A stretch of 44,627 nt of DNA from Candidatus Accumulibacter aalborgensis (GTDB lineage Bacteria > Pseudomonadota > Gammaproteobacteria > Burkholderiales > Rhodocyclaceae): positions 1 to 44,627 of the forward strand of contig NZ_FLQX01000156.1 of the NCBI RefSeq assembly GCF_900089955.1. The letters run 5' to 3'. The notes beneath the pieces were generated by a model. That model saw only the letters and a program-made list of their open reading frames with translations, did not search any database and was not told where the DNA came from. The translations under genes and the position numbers were made by a program. This document shows, one piece after another, positions 1 to 7,933 of the stretch. Position 1 is the first letter of the stretch. Every line of letters begins with the position of its first letter.

Positions 1-165
1 GTCCTGCTGCGCCACCGTCACCACTTCCACTACCGGCGGCGGCGCCGCCGCCGGCTTCTCCTTCTCACAAGCTGCCGTGAACAGAAGCGCCACGCCGGCC
101 AGACCCAGGGTGGCCCGCCGGACCGCTTGCGCTGCGGCGGAATACGATAATGAGATCAACGACAT
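1..165 (-). CDS. RND efflux periplasmic adaptor, N-terminal part only
   Basis: The 55 visible codons run off the left edge. The product starts MSLISLSYS, has a hydrophobic stretch at about residues 18-32 and a lipobox-like TAAC with Cys33. An Ala/Pro-rich linker and VVEVVTVAQQD follow, which is how membrane fusion proteins of the AcrA/MexA family begin after the signal. In that family the protein is a periplasmic lipoprotein bridging an RND pump and an outer-membrane channel. A good Shine-Dalgarno AGGAG lies six bases before the ATG. The pump gene should lie outside the window. Only the N-terminus is visible, so the substrate cannot be given. Confidence 0.75.
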   Translation of the reverse strand, partial: MSLISLSYSAAAQAVRRATLGLAGVALLFTAACEKEKPAAAPPPVVEVVTVAQQD

Positions 166-563
166 GACGGCTCCTGCTGGGGAAATCTGGAGTGGCTGGC
201 TGCTGCGCTTTTCGGGAGCTTCCCGTCGACGGGAAGTCAGTGGTCGATGCCCCAGCGCGCTGTTGCCCGAGATGTTGTTGCGGACAGGGACCATTAGCCG
301 GGTGACAGCGACCATCAAGGCCGCGAGTATGACGCAAGCCGGGCGTCGAATCCAGCCTTCGGGGTTCACGGGTCTCTTCAAGCATGGCGGTACCAGGCTC
401 GGCAACGAAGCACCCGGGTCGATCGAGTGACGCAAACGCCCAGCCCAAATCCTGCTGAAACGATGGGCGCGATGCTCGCGCGCGCCGGAACAGAGGTAAA
501 GAGGGCTCTATAGGGATTTTTATAGTAACGTTTCTAATTTATCCGGATGTACGAGAGCTTGCC
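166..563. other. Intergenic region without a convincing gene
   Basis: This stretch of 398 bases separates the divergent efflux adaptor gene and the Phd-type antitoxin gene. Reading frames that cross it on either strand resemble no protein family I know, and the longest also run over the adaptor gene, so I read them as chance frames of GC-rich DNA. It contains the 18-base palindrome listed separately. An AT-rich patch at about 510-545 is a plausible promoter for the antitoxin. Confidence 0.6.
219..236. promoter_or_regulatory. 18-base perfect palindrome, candidate operator
   Basis: CTTCCCGTCGACGGGAAG is a perfect inverted repeat centred about 62 bases upstream of the efflux adaptor start. RND efflux operons are commonly repressed by TetR/AcrR-type dimers that bind palindromes of this size in the leader, so an operator is a reasonable reading. 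No regulator gene is visible here. A hairpin in the leader transcript is the alternative. Confidence 0.35.
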
Positions 564-821
564 ATGACCATCACGACCCTTACAAGCCGCCAGTTCAACC
601 AGGATTCCAGTAAGGCCAAAAAGGCAGCAAAGACTGGCCCGGTGTTCATCACGGATCGTGGCCGGCTGGCGCATGTGCTGCTATCCATTGAGGCGTACCA
701 AGAGCTGACCAGCAGTGGGTCGGCCAGCATCATCGACATCTTGGCCATGCCCGGAATCGAGGACGTTGACTTCGAGCCACCGCGCGCGAGCATCTCTTGC
801 CGGAAGGCGGACTTGTCCTGA
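564..821 (+). CDS. Phd/YefM-family antitoxin
   Basis: The 85-residue protein has the Phd/YefM layout: an N-terminal segment with SRQFNQDSSKAKKAAKTGPVFITDRG, followed by a hydrophobic helix (LAHVLLSIEAYQEL) and an acidic C-terminal tail. Antitoxins of this family bind their own operator and neutralise the partner toxin with the C-terminal part. The stop codon overlaps the ATG of the following PIN-type toxin remnant by one base (TGATG), the usual coupled TA arrangement. The antitoxin looks intact although its toxin is broken. Confidence 0.8.
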   Translation: MTITTLTSRQFNQDSSKAKKAAKTGPVFITDRGRLAHVLLSIEAYQELTSSGSASIIDILAMPGIEDVDFEPPRASISCRKADLS

Positions 822-974
822 TGTTTGTCCTCGATACAAACGTCGTTTCCGAACTACGCAAGGCCCCTCATTGCAGCAACCGCTCTGGTGCATGGCATGA
901 CGGTCGTCACGCGCAACGTGGCTGACTTTGAACCGGCTGGGGTCCCGATCCTCAACCCATGGATCGCTCGCTGA
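821..974 (+). pseudogene. PIN-domain (VapC-like) toxin, internally deleted
   Basis: The gene begins with MFVLDTNVVSELRKAP, the usual N-terminus of a VapC-type PIN ribonuclease, with the first catalytic Asp in LDTNV. At about 870 the sequence jumps into another reading frame that reads IAATALVHGMTVVTRNVADF and ends PILNPWIAR, the normal C-terminus of the same family. About 80 middle residues, including central acidic residues of the active site, are missing and the frame is broken. It cannot encode an active nuclease. It is the partner of the antitoxin just upstream. Confidence 0.8.
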
Positions 975-983
975 TGATCGACA

Positions 984-1119
984 GGCGCGATTGCCGTCGA
1001 GCGCGGCGGCGATGATCAGACTATCGCAGTAGCTGAGCTGATGGTGTTGGCGCAGCAAATTACCCGGCTGATGTACTCCAAGGCCAGAGCTTGGAATCAA
1101 CGACACACCTATCGCTCAT
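984..1119 (-). pseudogene. PIN-domain toxin remnant, paralogue of 13033-13455
   Basis: The start reads MSDRCVVDSKLW and matches the intact toxin at 13033-13455 (MSDRCFVDSNVW). After about 12 codons a deletion with frame change leads to LLRQHHQLSYCDSLIIAAAL, which matches LLRQRHQFSFWDSLIVAAAL of the intact gene. The middle of the protein and the C-terminus after GNRA are missing. The 11-base overlap with the upstream antitoxin gene (1109-1119) is the same as in the intact module. The remnant ends about ten bases from the Phd/PIN remnant on the other strand. Confidence 0.8.
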
Positions 1120-1399
1120 GTGCCTCATCTTGTGACAGCGGCTCGAATTCCACGACTACCAATGGGTTGGCACAAAGAGTGGAAATCGCATCATCGAAGG
1201 AGCCTATGGGATTCACAACAGGCTTCTCATCGAACATCACCACCAGGTCGCCCGCCAACTGCAAGCCGTCCTTCAGGCGGACGGCGGCGACGCCCACGTT
1301 CCAGAGCGTGAGCGGTCTCCGCAATTTCTCCCGGATTTCTCCCTCGCGCTTACCAGATCGCTTTCCATAATTGCGTCCATTGATGGCCACTACCGCCAT
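1109..1399 (-). CDS. Antitoxin-like protein, paralogue of 13445-13672
   Basis: The 96-residue product ends LCANPLVVVEFEPLSQDEAHER, almost the same as the end of the antitoxin at 13445-13672. The middle (LAGDLVVMFDE) also aligns with that protein (VRVVVMFEE). The first 35 or so residues, rich in Lys and Arg, do not match and may be out-of-frame or extended sequence; a GTG inside the ORF could be the original start. In this small family the protein is paired with a PIN toxin, but the toxin here is a remnant. Whether the gene is still expressed is not clear. Confidence 0.55.
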   Translation of the reverse strand: MAVVAINGRNYGKRSGKREGEIREKLRRPLTLWNVGVAAVRLKDGLQLAGDLVVMFDEKPVVNPIGSFDDAISTLCANPLVVVEFEPLSQDEAHER

Positions 1400-1420
1400 C
1401 TCCAACCACAGGAGAATTCA

Positions 1421-1675
1421 ATGGAAACACCCTTGCCAGGGTCTCGGCGACTCAGGGCTTTGGTCCTGAACGCGAACGGCTACACCTTCGACACCCGAAC
1501 GGGCAGGAGTTACAGCGTCAATCCGCCCGGCCAGGTCGCGTTGCTGATCATGCAGGACGGGAAGTCGCGGATGGCGATGATCGATGCGCTGGTCGAGCTT
1601 TGCCAACAGCCGAGGGCCGTCGTCGAGGTGGGGGTCGACGATTTTCTCGACCAGCTGACGAGGTGCGTATCGTGA
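1421..1675 (+). CDS. PqqD-like (RiPP recognition element) small protein
   Basis: The 84-residue protein has the PqqD pattern: a strand pair LNANGYTFDTRTGRSYSVN, a helix after PPGQVALLIM, then a winged-helix-like stretch and an acidic end (VEVGVDDFLDQL). PqqD-family domains bind leader peptides or carrier proteins and present them to modifying enzymes. A good Shine-Dalgarno AGGAGA lies at 1410-1415, five bases before the ATG. The stop overlaps the next gene's GTG start by four bases, so it is translationally coupled to the ATP-grasp enzyme. It is the first gene of the six-gene operon. No short precursor peptide gene is obvious next to it. Its substrate is unknown. Confidence 0.7.
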   Translation: METPLPGSRRLRALVLNANGYTFDTRTGRSYSVNPPGQVALLIMQDGKSRMAMIDALVELCQQPRAVVEVGVDDFLDQLTRCVS

Positions 1676-2784
1676 TCCGCCATGCCGATCAGCCGCATTG
1701 GACTAGCTGGAACATCGCGCTCACCGGCATCAACGCCAAGCCCGACAACCCCGGCCCGGGCTGTGCCGTGGCGCGCTGCCTGCGGCAGGCGGAGGGCTTT
1801 CGCGGCCGCATCATCGGCCTCGCCTACGGGACGCTTGACGCCGGCCTCTATTTGCGGGAAAGCTGCGACAGCGGTCACTTGCTACCGTATCCGGCGACCG
1901 GCGCGGCGGCACTTCTCGAGAGACTCGACGAAATCCTGCAGCACGACCCGGTCGACGCTCTGCTGCCCTGTCTCGACGCCGAACTGCCCAACTTCATTGC
2001 CGTCGAAGACGAACTCAAGCGGCGTGGCATTCGCCTCGTGTTGCCGCAGCGGGCGCAATTGCGCCGCCGCGACAAGGATAGCCTGCCAGCGCTGTGCGCA
2101 GCGGCCGGCGTCGCCACGCCCGACGTGCAGTGCCTCGTCGACGAGCGATTCTTCGACCACTGCGGCGGCGACGGCTGGGACTACCCGCTACTGGTCAAAG
2201 GCGTTTTTTACGACGCTCATGTGGTGTATTCGGCGTCGGAAGCACGCCAGCGTTACCGGCAGCTGGTCGCCACCTGGGGCTACCCGGTGCTGGTCCAGAA
2301 GTTCGTTCTTGGTGAGGAAGTCAACCTGACGGCGCTTGGCGATGGCAGTGGCGCGATGATCGGCGAAGTGATGATGAAGAAACAGGCACTCACCGACAAG
2401 GGCAAGGCCTGGGCCGGTGTCACCATCGACGACCCGGACCTGCACGCAGCCGGACGGCGCTTGTTCGACGCCCTCAAGTGGCGCGGGCCGCTCGAAATCG
2501 AGATGCTTCGCGACCAGGCCGGCACCCTGCAGCTGATCGAGATCAATCCGCGCTTTCCGGCCTGGATCTATCTCGCGCACGGTGTTGGCCGCAATCTGCC
2601 GGCTGCGCTGCTGGCCTTGATGAACGGCGTCAAACCGTCGCAGCTCAACCTGGCGCTGCCGTGTCCGGGCACCAGCTTTATCCGCCATGCGCAGGAAACG
2701 ATCGTCGCCCTTGATGAAATCGCCACCCTCGCGATGAGTGGCAGCACGGCGTGTCCGCACGTGCTCGCCAGCCGCGCCGCCTGA
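1672..2784 (+). CDS. ATP-grasp ligase
   Basis: The 370-residue product has an ATP-grasp fold of the carbamoyl-phosphate synthase / biotin carboxylase type. The N-terminal half looks like the pre-ATP-grasp domain, with DALLPCLDAELPNF near residue 95. YPLLVKGV is the ATP-binding Lys strand, VLVQKFVLGEEVNL the central strand, and IEINPRFPAWIY carries the Mg-binding Glu and Asn near residue 290. ATP-grasp enzymes join a carboxylate, through an acyl phosphate, to an amine or thiol. GTG 1672 is chosen because GAGG lies eight bases upstream and it gives a GTGA overlap with the PqqD-like gene; GTG 1663 is possible. The substrate is not predictable from sequence, but the neighbours suggest a peptide or amino acid derivative. 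Confidence 0.8.
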   Translation: MIRHADQPHWTSWNIALTGINAKPDNPGPGCAVARCLRQAEGFRGRIIGLAYGTLDAGLYLRESCDSGHLLPYPATGAAALLERLDEILQHDPVDALLPCLDAELPNFIAVEDELKRRGIRLVLPQRAQLRRRDKDSLPALCAAAGVATPDVQCLVDERFFDHCGGDGWDYPLLVKGVFYDAHVVYSASEARQRYRQLVATWGYPVLVQKFVLGEEVNLTALGDGSGAMIGEVMMKKQALTDKGKAWAGVTIDDPDLHAAGRRLFDALKWRGPLEIEMLRDQAGTLQLIEINPRFPAWIYLAHGVGRNLPAALLALMNGVKPSQLNLALPCPGTSFIRHAQETIVALDEIATLAMSGSTACPHVLASRAA

Positions 2785-2803
2785 ACCCCGCAAGGAGAAA
2801 AGA

Positions 2804-4216
2804 ATGACCAAAATGACCTGGCAAGCCCCCCGCATAGAGTCCATGACGTTGCCATCGCTGAACAAGTTTGGCCGGCGCCGGCTGGCTGCCGACGCGCAGT
2901 CGGCAATCGACGGCGTGTCGGTTGAAACGCTGGTCGAGCGCTACGGCTCGCCACTCTACGTCACCTCTGAGTCGCGTCTGCGCGCCAACATCCGGCGTAT
3001 CACGCAGGCCTTTTCCAGTCGTTACCCGAAGGTGATTCATGGCTGGTCTTACAAGACCAACTACAACGGTGCCGTCTGTTCGATCCTCCACCAGGAAGGC
3101 TCGTGGGCCGAAGTGGTGTCGCGCTTCGAGTACGAAAAGGCGCGCGCGCTTGGCGTGCCGGGCGACCGCATCGTGTTCAACGGCCCGAACAAGCCGCGTC
3201 CGATTCTCGAGCGGGCCATCGCTGAAGGCGCCTTGATTCACGTCGATCACGCAGACGAGCTGGCATTGATCGAAGCTATCGCCGAAGAACGCCGCGAGCG
3301 CGTCCCGGTGACGCTGCGTCTCAATTTCAAGACCGGTTACAGCGAGCCCTGGAGTCGCTTCGGCTTCAATCTTGAGTCTGGCGCGGCGCGCGCGGCAATC
3401 AAGCGGGTAAAGGGCAGCCGGCACTTGCGCCTCAACGGCCTGCATAGCCACATCGGCACCTTCATCCTTGACCCGCGCGCCTACGCCGCCGCAGCGAGCA
3501 CGCTCTGCATGCTGGCCCGCGAGATCGAGGCCGACGGCACGCGCCTGAGCTACATCGATATTGGCGGTGGCCTGCCGTCCAATAACGCCCTGCAGGGCAT
3601 CTATCTGCCGCCCGAGCAATCCACGCCGGACCTCGATGAATATGCCGAGGCGATCTGCAGGGCCTTCCTGGACGGAACGGCGTATCGACTCGAGAACGGC
3701 GAAGAACGTCCGGCGCTGGTTTTTGAGAGCGGCAGGGCGGTGATCGACGACGCGCAGAGCTTGATCACCTCGGTGGTCGGCCGCAAGGAAACCGCCGACG
3801 GTCGCCCGGCTGCCATCCTCGACGCCGGTCTGAACGCCCTGTTTACGGCGCTGTGGTACGACCACCCGGTGCGACTCGCTTCGCCGGCGCGCGGCGAGCT
3901 GCGCGACACCGTGCTTTACGGCCCGCTGTGCATGAACATCGATGTGCTGCGGCACTCGGTACAACTGCCGCCACTGGCCGTCGGCGATCGTTTGGTGATC
4001 GCGCCGGTCGGCGCCTACAACACCACCCAGTCGATGCAGTTCATCGAATACCGTCCGGCTGTGGTGCTGATCCACGGTGACCGCGAGGTGAGCCTGATCC
4101 GTGCGGCGGAGGACCTCGAGGTGGTCTGTGCCCAGGAACGGCTGCCGGCGCACCTGGCGCCAGCAGCGCGGCAAACGGCAGCACCTGTCCCCGCCCTGCG
4201 CGTGGCTGGAGGATGA
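2804..4216 (+). CDS. LysA-like type III PLP-dependent decarboxylase
   Basis: The 470-residue protein is an alanine-racemase-fold decarboxylase of the Orn/Lys/Arg/DAP type. Lys84 in the YKTNYN motif should hold pyridoxal phosphate. HSHIGT, the glycine loop DIGGGLPS and FESGR (EPGR in classical enzymes) form the cofactor site. GPLCMNID corresponds to the conserved GPxCxSxD segment with the second-subunit active-site Cys. AAGGAGA lies just before the ATG at 2804. It differs enough in these motifs from housekeeping LysA that a specialised substrate such as another diamino or amino acid is likely. Its place after PqqD-like and ATP-grasp genes suggests that it decarboxylates a precursor or product of that pathway. 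Confidence 0.8.
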   Translation: MTKMTWQAPRIESMTLPSLNKFGRRRLAADAQSAIDGVSVETLVERYGSPLYVTSESRLRANIRRITQAFSSRYPKVIHGWSYKTNYNGAVCSILHQEGSWAEVVSRFEYEKARALGVPGDRIVFNGPNKPRPILERAIAEGALIHVDHADELALIEAIAEERRERVPVTLRLNFKTGYSEPWSRFGFNLESGAARAAIKRVKGSRHLRLNGLHSHIGTFILDPRAYAAAASTLCMLAREIEADGTRLSYIDIGGGLPSNNALQGIYLPPEQSTPDLDEYAEAICRAFLDGTAYRLENGEERPALVFESGRAVIDDAQSLITSVVGRKETADGRPAAILDAGLNALFTALWYDHPVRLASPARGELRDTVLYGPLCMNIDVLRHSVQLPPLAVGDRLVIAPVGAYNTTQSMQFIEYRPAVVLIHGDREVSLIRAAEDLEVVCAQERLPAHLAPAARQTAAPVPALRVAGG

Positions 4217-4217
4217 G

Positions 4218-6377
4218 ATGAAGGTCCTGATCGACGGCCTGCACAGCTTGCTCGACGCTTATGGCGCGCTGTTCCTGGCGCGACAGCGCGTGGTGGGTGC
4301 CCTGCTCCTGGCGGCCACGCTGTGCGATCCGGCAACGGGTCTCTGTGGCCTCCTGGCGGGCGTCAGCGCACTGCTGACGCGCGCTTTGCTGCGTTTGCCG
4401 GGCCTGCCTGGCGAGGCCGAGATCCTCAACGCCATTTACGCCGGTCTGGCCCTCGGCGCGTTCTACGGCGGCCCGCCGCGGACTCTTGCGCTGGCCGCAT
4501 TTGGCGGCCTGTTGGCCGTGCCGCTGGCGACCGCGCTGCGCCAGATGCTCGCCGGCCCGTTCGGCGCGCGCGGTTTGCCACTGCTCGGCGCACCATTTTT
4601 GTGCACCGCCTGGACGCTGCTCGCGGTGGCCAAGACCATCGCCTTGCCGCTGCGCACGCTGTGGCCCGCCTGGCCGGTCTTTCCCGACTGGCTGCCGGCG
4701 GCCAGCGCAACGGCCCTGTCGCATGTCGGTGCACTGTTCTTTGTGGCGCATCCGCTGGCCGGCCTGCTGGTCCTCGCTGCCGTACTCCTGGCCTCGCCGC
4801 TCCTGGCCCTGCTGGCCATCGCTGGCGGCTTGTTGGCCAGCGGCCTGCTGTCGGTGGCCAGCAGCACGCCGCTGTCGGGCCTGGCCTTGCTGGGAGTTTT
4901 CAACGGCGCTCTGGTGGCGATCTTTGTCGGCGGCACGCTGGCCGTGCCAAGCAGACGGACCCTGCTGCTTGCGGCCGGTGCCGTGCTGGTCGCCAGCGCG
5001 CTGTCGGCCGGTATGTTCGCGCTGTCAATGCCGCTCGGCGTGCCGCCCTTGTCGGCGCCGTTCGTGCTCACCGTTTGGCTGGCCAGCGCGGCCTTGCGAG
5101 CCGAGAGCAGCACGTTCTGGTCACGATTCTGGCTGCCAGTGCCGGCGTCTCCCGAGGACAGCATGGTCAACGCCCGTCTGGCCAGCGCGCGCGGGCTGGC
5201 CAGCGGCAGCGTTGCTCTGCTGCCACCGTACGCGGGCCGCATGGTGGTATCGCAGGCGGTCGATGGTCCGCATACGCATCGCGGCGAATGGCGCTATGCC
5301 CTCGATTTCGTTCGTCTCGTCGACGACCAGAGCTATCGCCGCGACGGTGCCAGATTGAACGATTTCCATGCTTTCGACCAGCCGGTGTTGTCGCCGGCCG
5401 ACGGCTATGTCGTGGCGTGTCGCGGTGATATTGCCGACAACCGGCCGGGTGAAATGAATCTGGTCGAGAACTGGGGGAACCACGTCCTGATCGACATCGG
5501 TGCTGGTCTCTATGTGTTGCTGGCGCATCTGCGTCGCGGCAGTATCAAGGTCGAGCCGGGACAGCGCGTCGCGCCGGGTGCGCTGCTCGGTCGCTGCGGT
5601 AATTCCGGCCGCTCGGCACAGCCGCACCTGCACTTGCACGTCCAGCGCGGGCCCCGGTTGGGTTCGCCAACGGTGCCGTTTCATCTCGCACACTGCCTGA
5701 TCGACGGCCGCGAATACGCGCTCGACGGCCACCCGCAGGAGGGTCAGTCGGTCGAGGCGGTGCTTAATGCCCCGTCGATAGCGGCGGCCTGTGCCCCCAG
5801 GGCAGGCCGCGAATGGTTGTTCGGGGAGCAGGCGAGCGAGTGGCGGCTGGCCGCCGAAGTCGGTTTGCTGGGTGAAACCAGCCTGGTCTCTTCCAGCGGT
5901 GGCCGCGTCCAGGCCAGCAGCGCGCGCAGCCTGCTGGCTCTGCATGAGCGGCGGGGTTCGCCGGACCGGCTGCTCGATGCCTTCGTCCTGGCTTTCGGGA
6001 TGACACCCTTTGCCGCGCAAGGGCTGCACTGGTGCGACGCGCCGGACGCGTCGCTGTTGCCACTGCCGCTAGCGCTGCGGCTGGCGCGGCGCTTGCGCCA
6101 TCCGTTTGGTGGCAATCTCGAGAGCGAGTGCGAACGCAGCTGGGACCCTGCTCGCCGCCTCTGGTGTCAGCGTTCGTGTCACCGGCTAACGACTGCTCTT
6201 GGCGAGGTCGAAAGCGAGAGTATCGGCTGGCTGTCCGAAGCGCGCGGCCCGGTGGCGTTCTCACTGGTCGTGGACGGCCAGACGATCGTAGACGCTGCGC
6301 TTGTCGGCTATGGCAATCGTGGCGATCATGGCGTTCCGGCCTGGTCGGCCGCCTACCCGCAAACATCGACGTCATGA
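4218..6377 (+). CDS. Urea-transporter-like / M23 metallopeptidase fusion protein
   Basis: The 719-residue protein joins two unrelated families. Residues 1 to about 310 are mostly hydrophobic and carry the duplicated urea-transporter pattern (ILNAIYAGLALGAFYGG, LLGVFNGALVAIFVGG, then PPLSAPFVLTVWLASA). Residues about 340-500 are an M23/LytM domain with HxxxxxxxxD (His354, Asp363), AHLRRGS and HLHLH (470-474), the zinc-binding pattern of peptidoglycan endopeptidases. The last 200 residues match nothing I recognise. GGAGG precedes the ATG, two bases after the decarboxylase stop. The likely role is moving a small amide-type molecule across the inner membrane while the M23 domain acts outside. The topology and the substrate are inferred. 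Confidence 0.75.
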   Translation: MKVLIDGLHSLLDAYGALFLARQRVVGALLLAATLCDPATGLCGLLAGVSALLTRALLRLPGLPGEAEILNAIYAGLALGAFYGGPPRTLALAAFGGLLAVPLATALRQMLAGPFGARGLPLLGAPFLCTAWTLLAVAKTIALPLRTLWPAWPVFPDWLPAASATALSHVGALFFVAHPLAGLLVLAAVLLASPLLALLAIAGGLLASGLLSVASSTPLSGLALLGVFNGALVAIFVGGTLAVPSRRTLLLAAGAVLVASALSAGMFALSMPLGVPPLSAPFVLTVWLASAALRAESSTFWSRFWLPVPASPEDSMVNARLASARGLASGSVALLPPYAGRMVVSQAVDGPHTHRGEWRYALDFVRLVDDQSYRRDGARLNDFHAFDQPVLSPADGYVVACRGDIADNRPGEMNLVENWGNHVLIDIGAGLYVLLAHLRRGSIKVEPGQRVAPGALLGRCGNSGRSAQPHLHLHVQRGPRLGSPTVPFHLAHCLIDGREYALDGHPQEGQSVEAVLNAPSIAAACAPRAGREWLFGEQASEWRLAAEVGLLGETSLVSSSGGRVQASSARSLLALHERRGSPDRLLDAFVLAFGMTPFAAQGLHWCDAPDASLLPLPLALRLARRLRHPFGGNLESECERSWDPARRLWCQRSCHRLTTALGEVESESIGWLSEARGPVAFSLVVDGQTIVDAALVGYGNRGDHGVPAWSAAYPQTSTS

Positions 6378-7933
6378 TCCGCCTGACCATTCAACGCAAG
6401 GTCTTCCTCGCCAGCTTCGCTCTGGCGACGAGTATGGCCGTGCTCCTCACTCTGGTCATGCGCTGGAATCTCGGCGACGGCTTCGAGCGCTACACGAGTG
6501 CCGCCGAGTTGGCGGGCCTCGACGGCGTGGTCAGCAATATCGAGGCCGAATACGCCAGGCACGGCAACTGGGACTTCGTGCGCGCGGCACCCGAGCAGAG
6601 CTGGCGGCGCCTGTCGCGTCCGAGTTCGGGGAACGCTCCGGAGCGTCACTTGCCGGAGCGTGCGGGTGGCTTTTCGCCCGGCTTGCCGCCGCCGCCGTTC
6701 GGGCAAGGGCCAGGCGCCACCCGTCCGCCCTGGGATGGGCGCCCGCTACCGCCCGACGTTGAAAGGCGGCCAGCGGGCGAAGCAAACGCCGCTGCGACGC
6801 CGCCGCAAGGCTCGCCCGGCAGGCCGCCGCCGGGCGACATCCTGCGCATTGGCCAGCGTCTTGCGCTGCTTGACGCCGACGGCCAGTGGCTGGCGGGTAA
6901 GGCACAGGCGAGCGGCGTCGGTGCCGCAACGCCGATTGCCTACCAGGGCAAGGTCGTCGGTAAGCTGACCCTGCAGGCTGTGCCATCGTCGGGACGCGCG
7001 CTCGATGCGGCCTTCCTGGCTAGCCAGACCGAGAACATGCTCTTCGCCGGATTGGCCGCGCTGGGTTTCTCACTGCTCGCCGCGTGGCTGCTGGCGCGTC
7101 ATCTGCTGGCGCCGATTGGTGATCTGGAACGTGCGGCGCGGCAGATCGCCGACGGCTCGCTGGATGCGCGCATTGACGTGCGCAACGAAGACGAGCTCGG
7201 CCAGTTGGCCGCCAGTTTCAATGCCATGGCTGTGCGACTGGGCCGCGTCGAGGAATCACGCCGCGCCTGGATCGCCGAGAGCTCGCACGAATTGCGGACG
7301 CCTCTGGCCGTCCTGCGCGCCGAGATCGAGGCGATGCAGGACGGCGTGCGCCGGCCCGACGCGGCGACGCTGGTGCGGTTGCACAAGCAGGTACAGCAGC
7401 TCGCGAAGCTGGTCGACGATCTCCGCCTGACCCTCGATCGCGAAGCCGGCGGCAGCGAAATGGAGCAGCGTCTGCTGATGCCGGTGGCGATACTCGAAGA
7501 AACCGTCGCCGCGTTTCGCGAGCGCTACCTTGATGCCAATATCCGGCTTGACACCGCGCGCCTGGTCGACCTGGGCTGGTGGGTGCGGGGCGACGCCGGA
7601 CGCCTGACACAGGTATTCACCAATCTGCTCGAGAACAGCTTGCGCTATACCGACGCCGGTGGCCAGTTGGCGATTGCCGCGCAAGCCTGCAAGCAACAGC
7701 TCCTGCTGGACTTCGACGACACCGCGCCAGGGCCACCACCAGCCGCGCTGCCGCGACTGTTCGAGCGCTTTTTTCGCGCCGAGGCCTCGCGCAGCCGGGC
7801 CTTCGGCGGTTCCGGCCTCGGCCTGTCGATTTGCAAGACGCTGGTCGAGGCGCACGGCGGCCGGATCAGCGCGACGCCAGCGAAGCTTGGCGGCCTGCAC
7901 ATTTGCGTCGAATTACCCCTGGAGATAGCATGA
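6374..7933 (+). CDS. BaeS-like sensor histidine kinase
   Basis: This 519-residue kinase has a first membrane helix at about residues 10-27 and a periplasmic region, with a second helix from about residue 217. HAMP (ARQIADGSLDARI), the H-box SSHELRTPLA with His305, the N-box NLLENSLRY and a GSGLGLSICKTL G-box follow. Residues 97-155 of the periplasmic part are an unusual Pro/Gly-rich insert. It autophosphorylates on His305 and should pass the phosphate to the regulator encoded next. Start ATG overlaps the fusion gene's stop by four bases, so it is coupled to the operon. The family is known for envelope stress and drug sensing; the signal here is unknown. Confidence 0.85.
   Translation: MIRLTIQRKVFLASFALATSMAVLLTLVMRWNLGDGFERYTSAAELAGLDGVVSNIEAEYARHGNWDFVRAAPEQSWRRLSRPSSGNAPERHLPERAGGFSPGLPPPPFGQGPGATRPPWDGRPLPPDVERRPAGEANAAATPPQGSPGRPPPGDILRIGQRLALLDADGQWLAGKAQASGVGAATPIAYQGKVVGKLTLQAVPSSGRALDAAFLASQTENMLFAGLAALGFSLLAAWLLARHLLAPIGDLERAARQIADGSLDARIDVRNEDELGQLAASFNAMAVRLGRVEESRRAWIAESSHELRTPLAVLRAEIEAMQDGVRRPDAATLVRLHKQVQQLAKLVDDLRLTLDREAGGSEMEQRLLMPVAILEETVAAFRERYLDANIRLDTARLVDLGWWVRGDAGRLTQVFTNLLENSLRYTDAGGQLAIAAQACKQQLLLDFDDTAPGPPPAALPRLFERFFRAEASRSRAFGGSGLGLSICKTLVEAHGGRISATPAKLGGLHICVELPLEIA

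Noticed and set aside
65-448. Minus-strand frame covering the efflux gene leader
   Set aside because: It overlaps the adaptor gene in another frame and contains no recognisable family.
2678-4174. Long minus-strand open frame opposite the decarboxylase gene
   Set aside because: It lies exactly opposite the conserved decarboxylase, has no family features and is a product of high GC codon bias.
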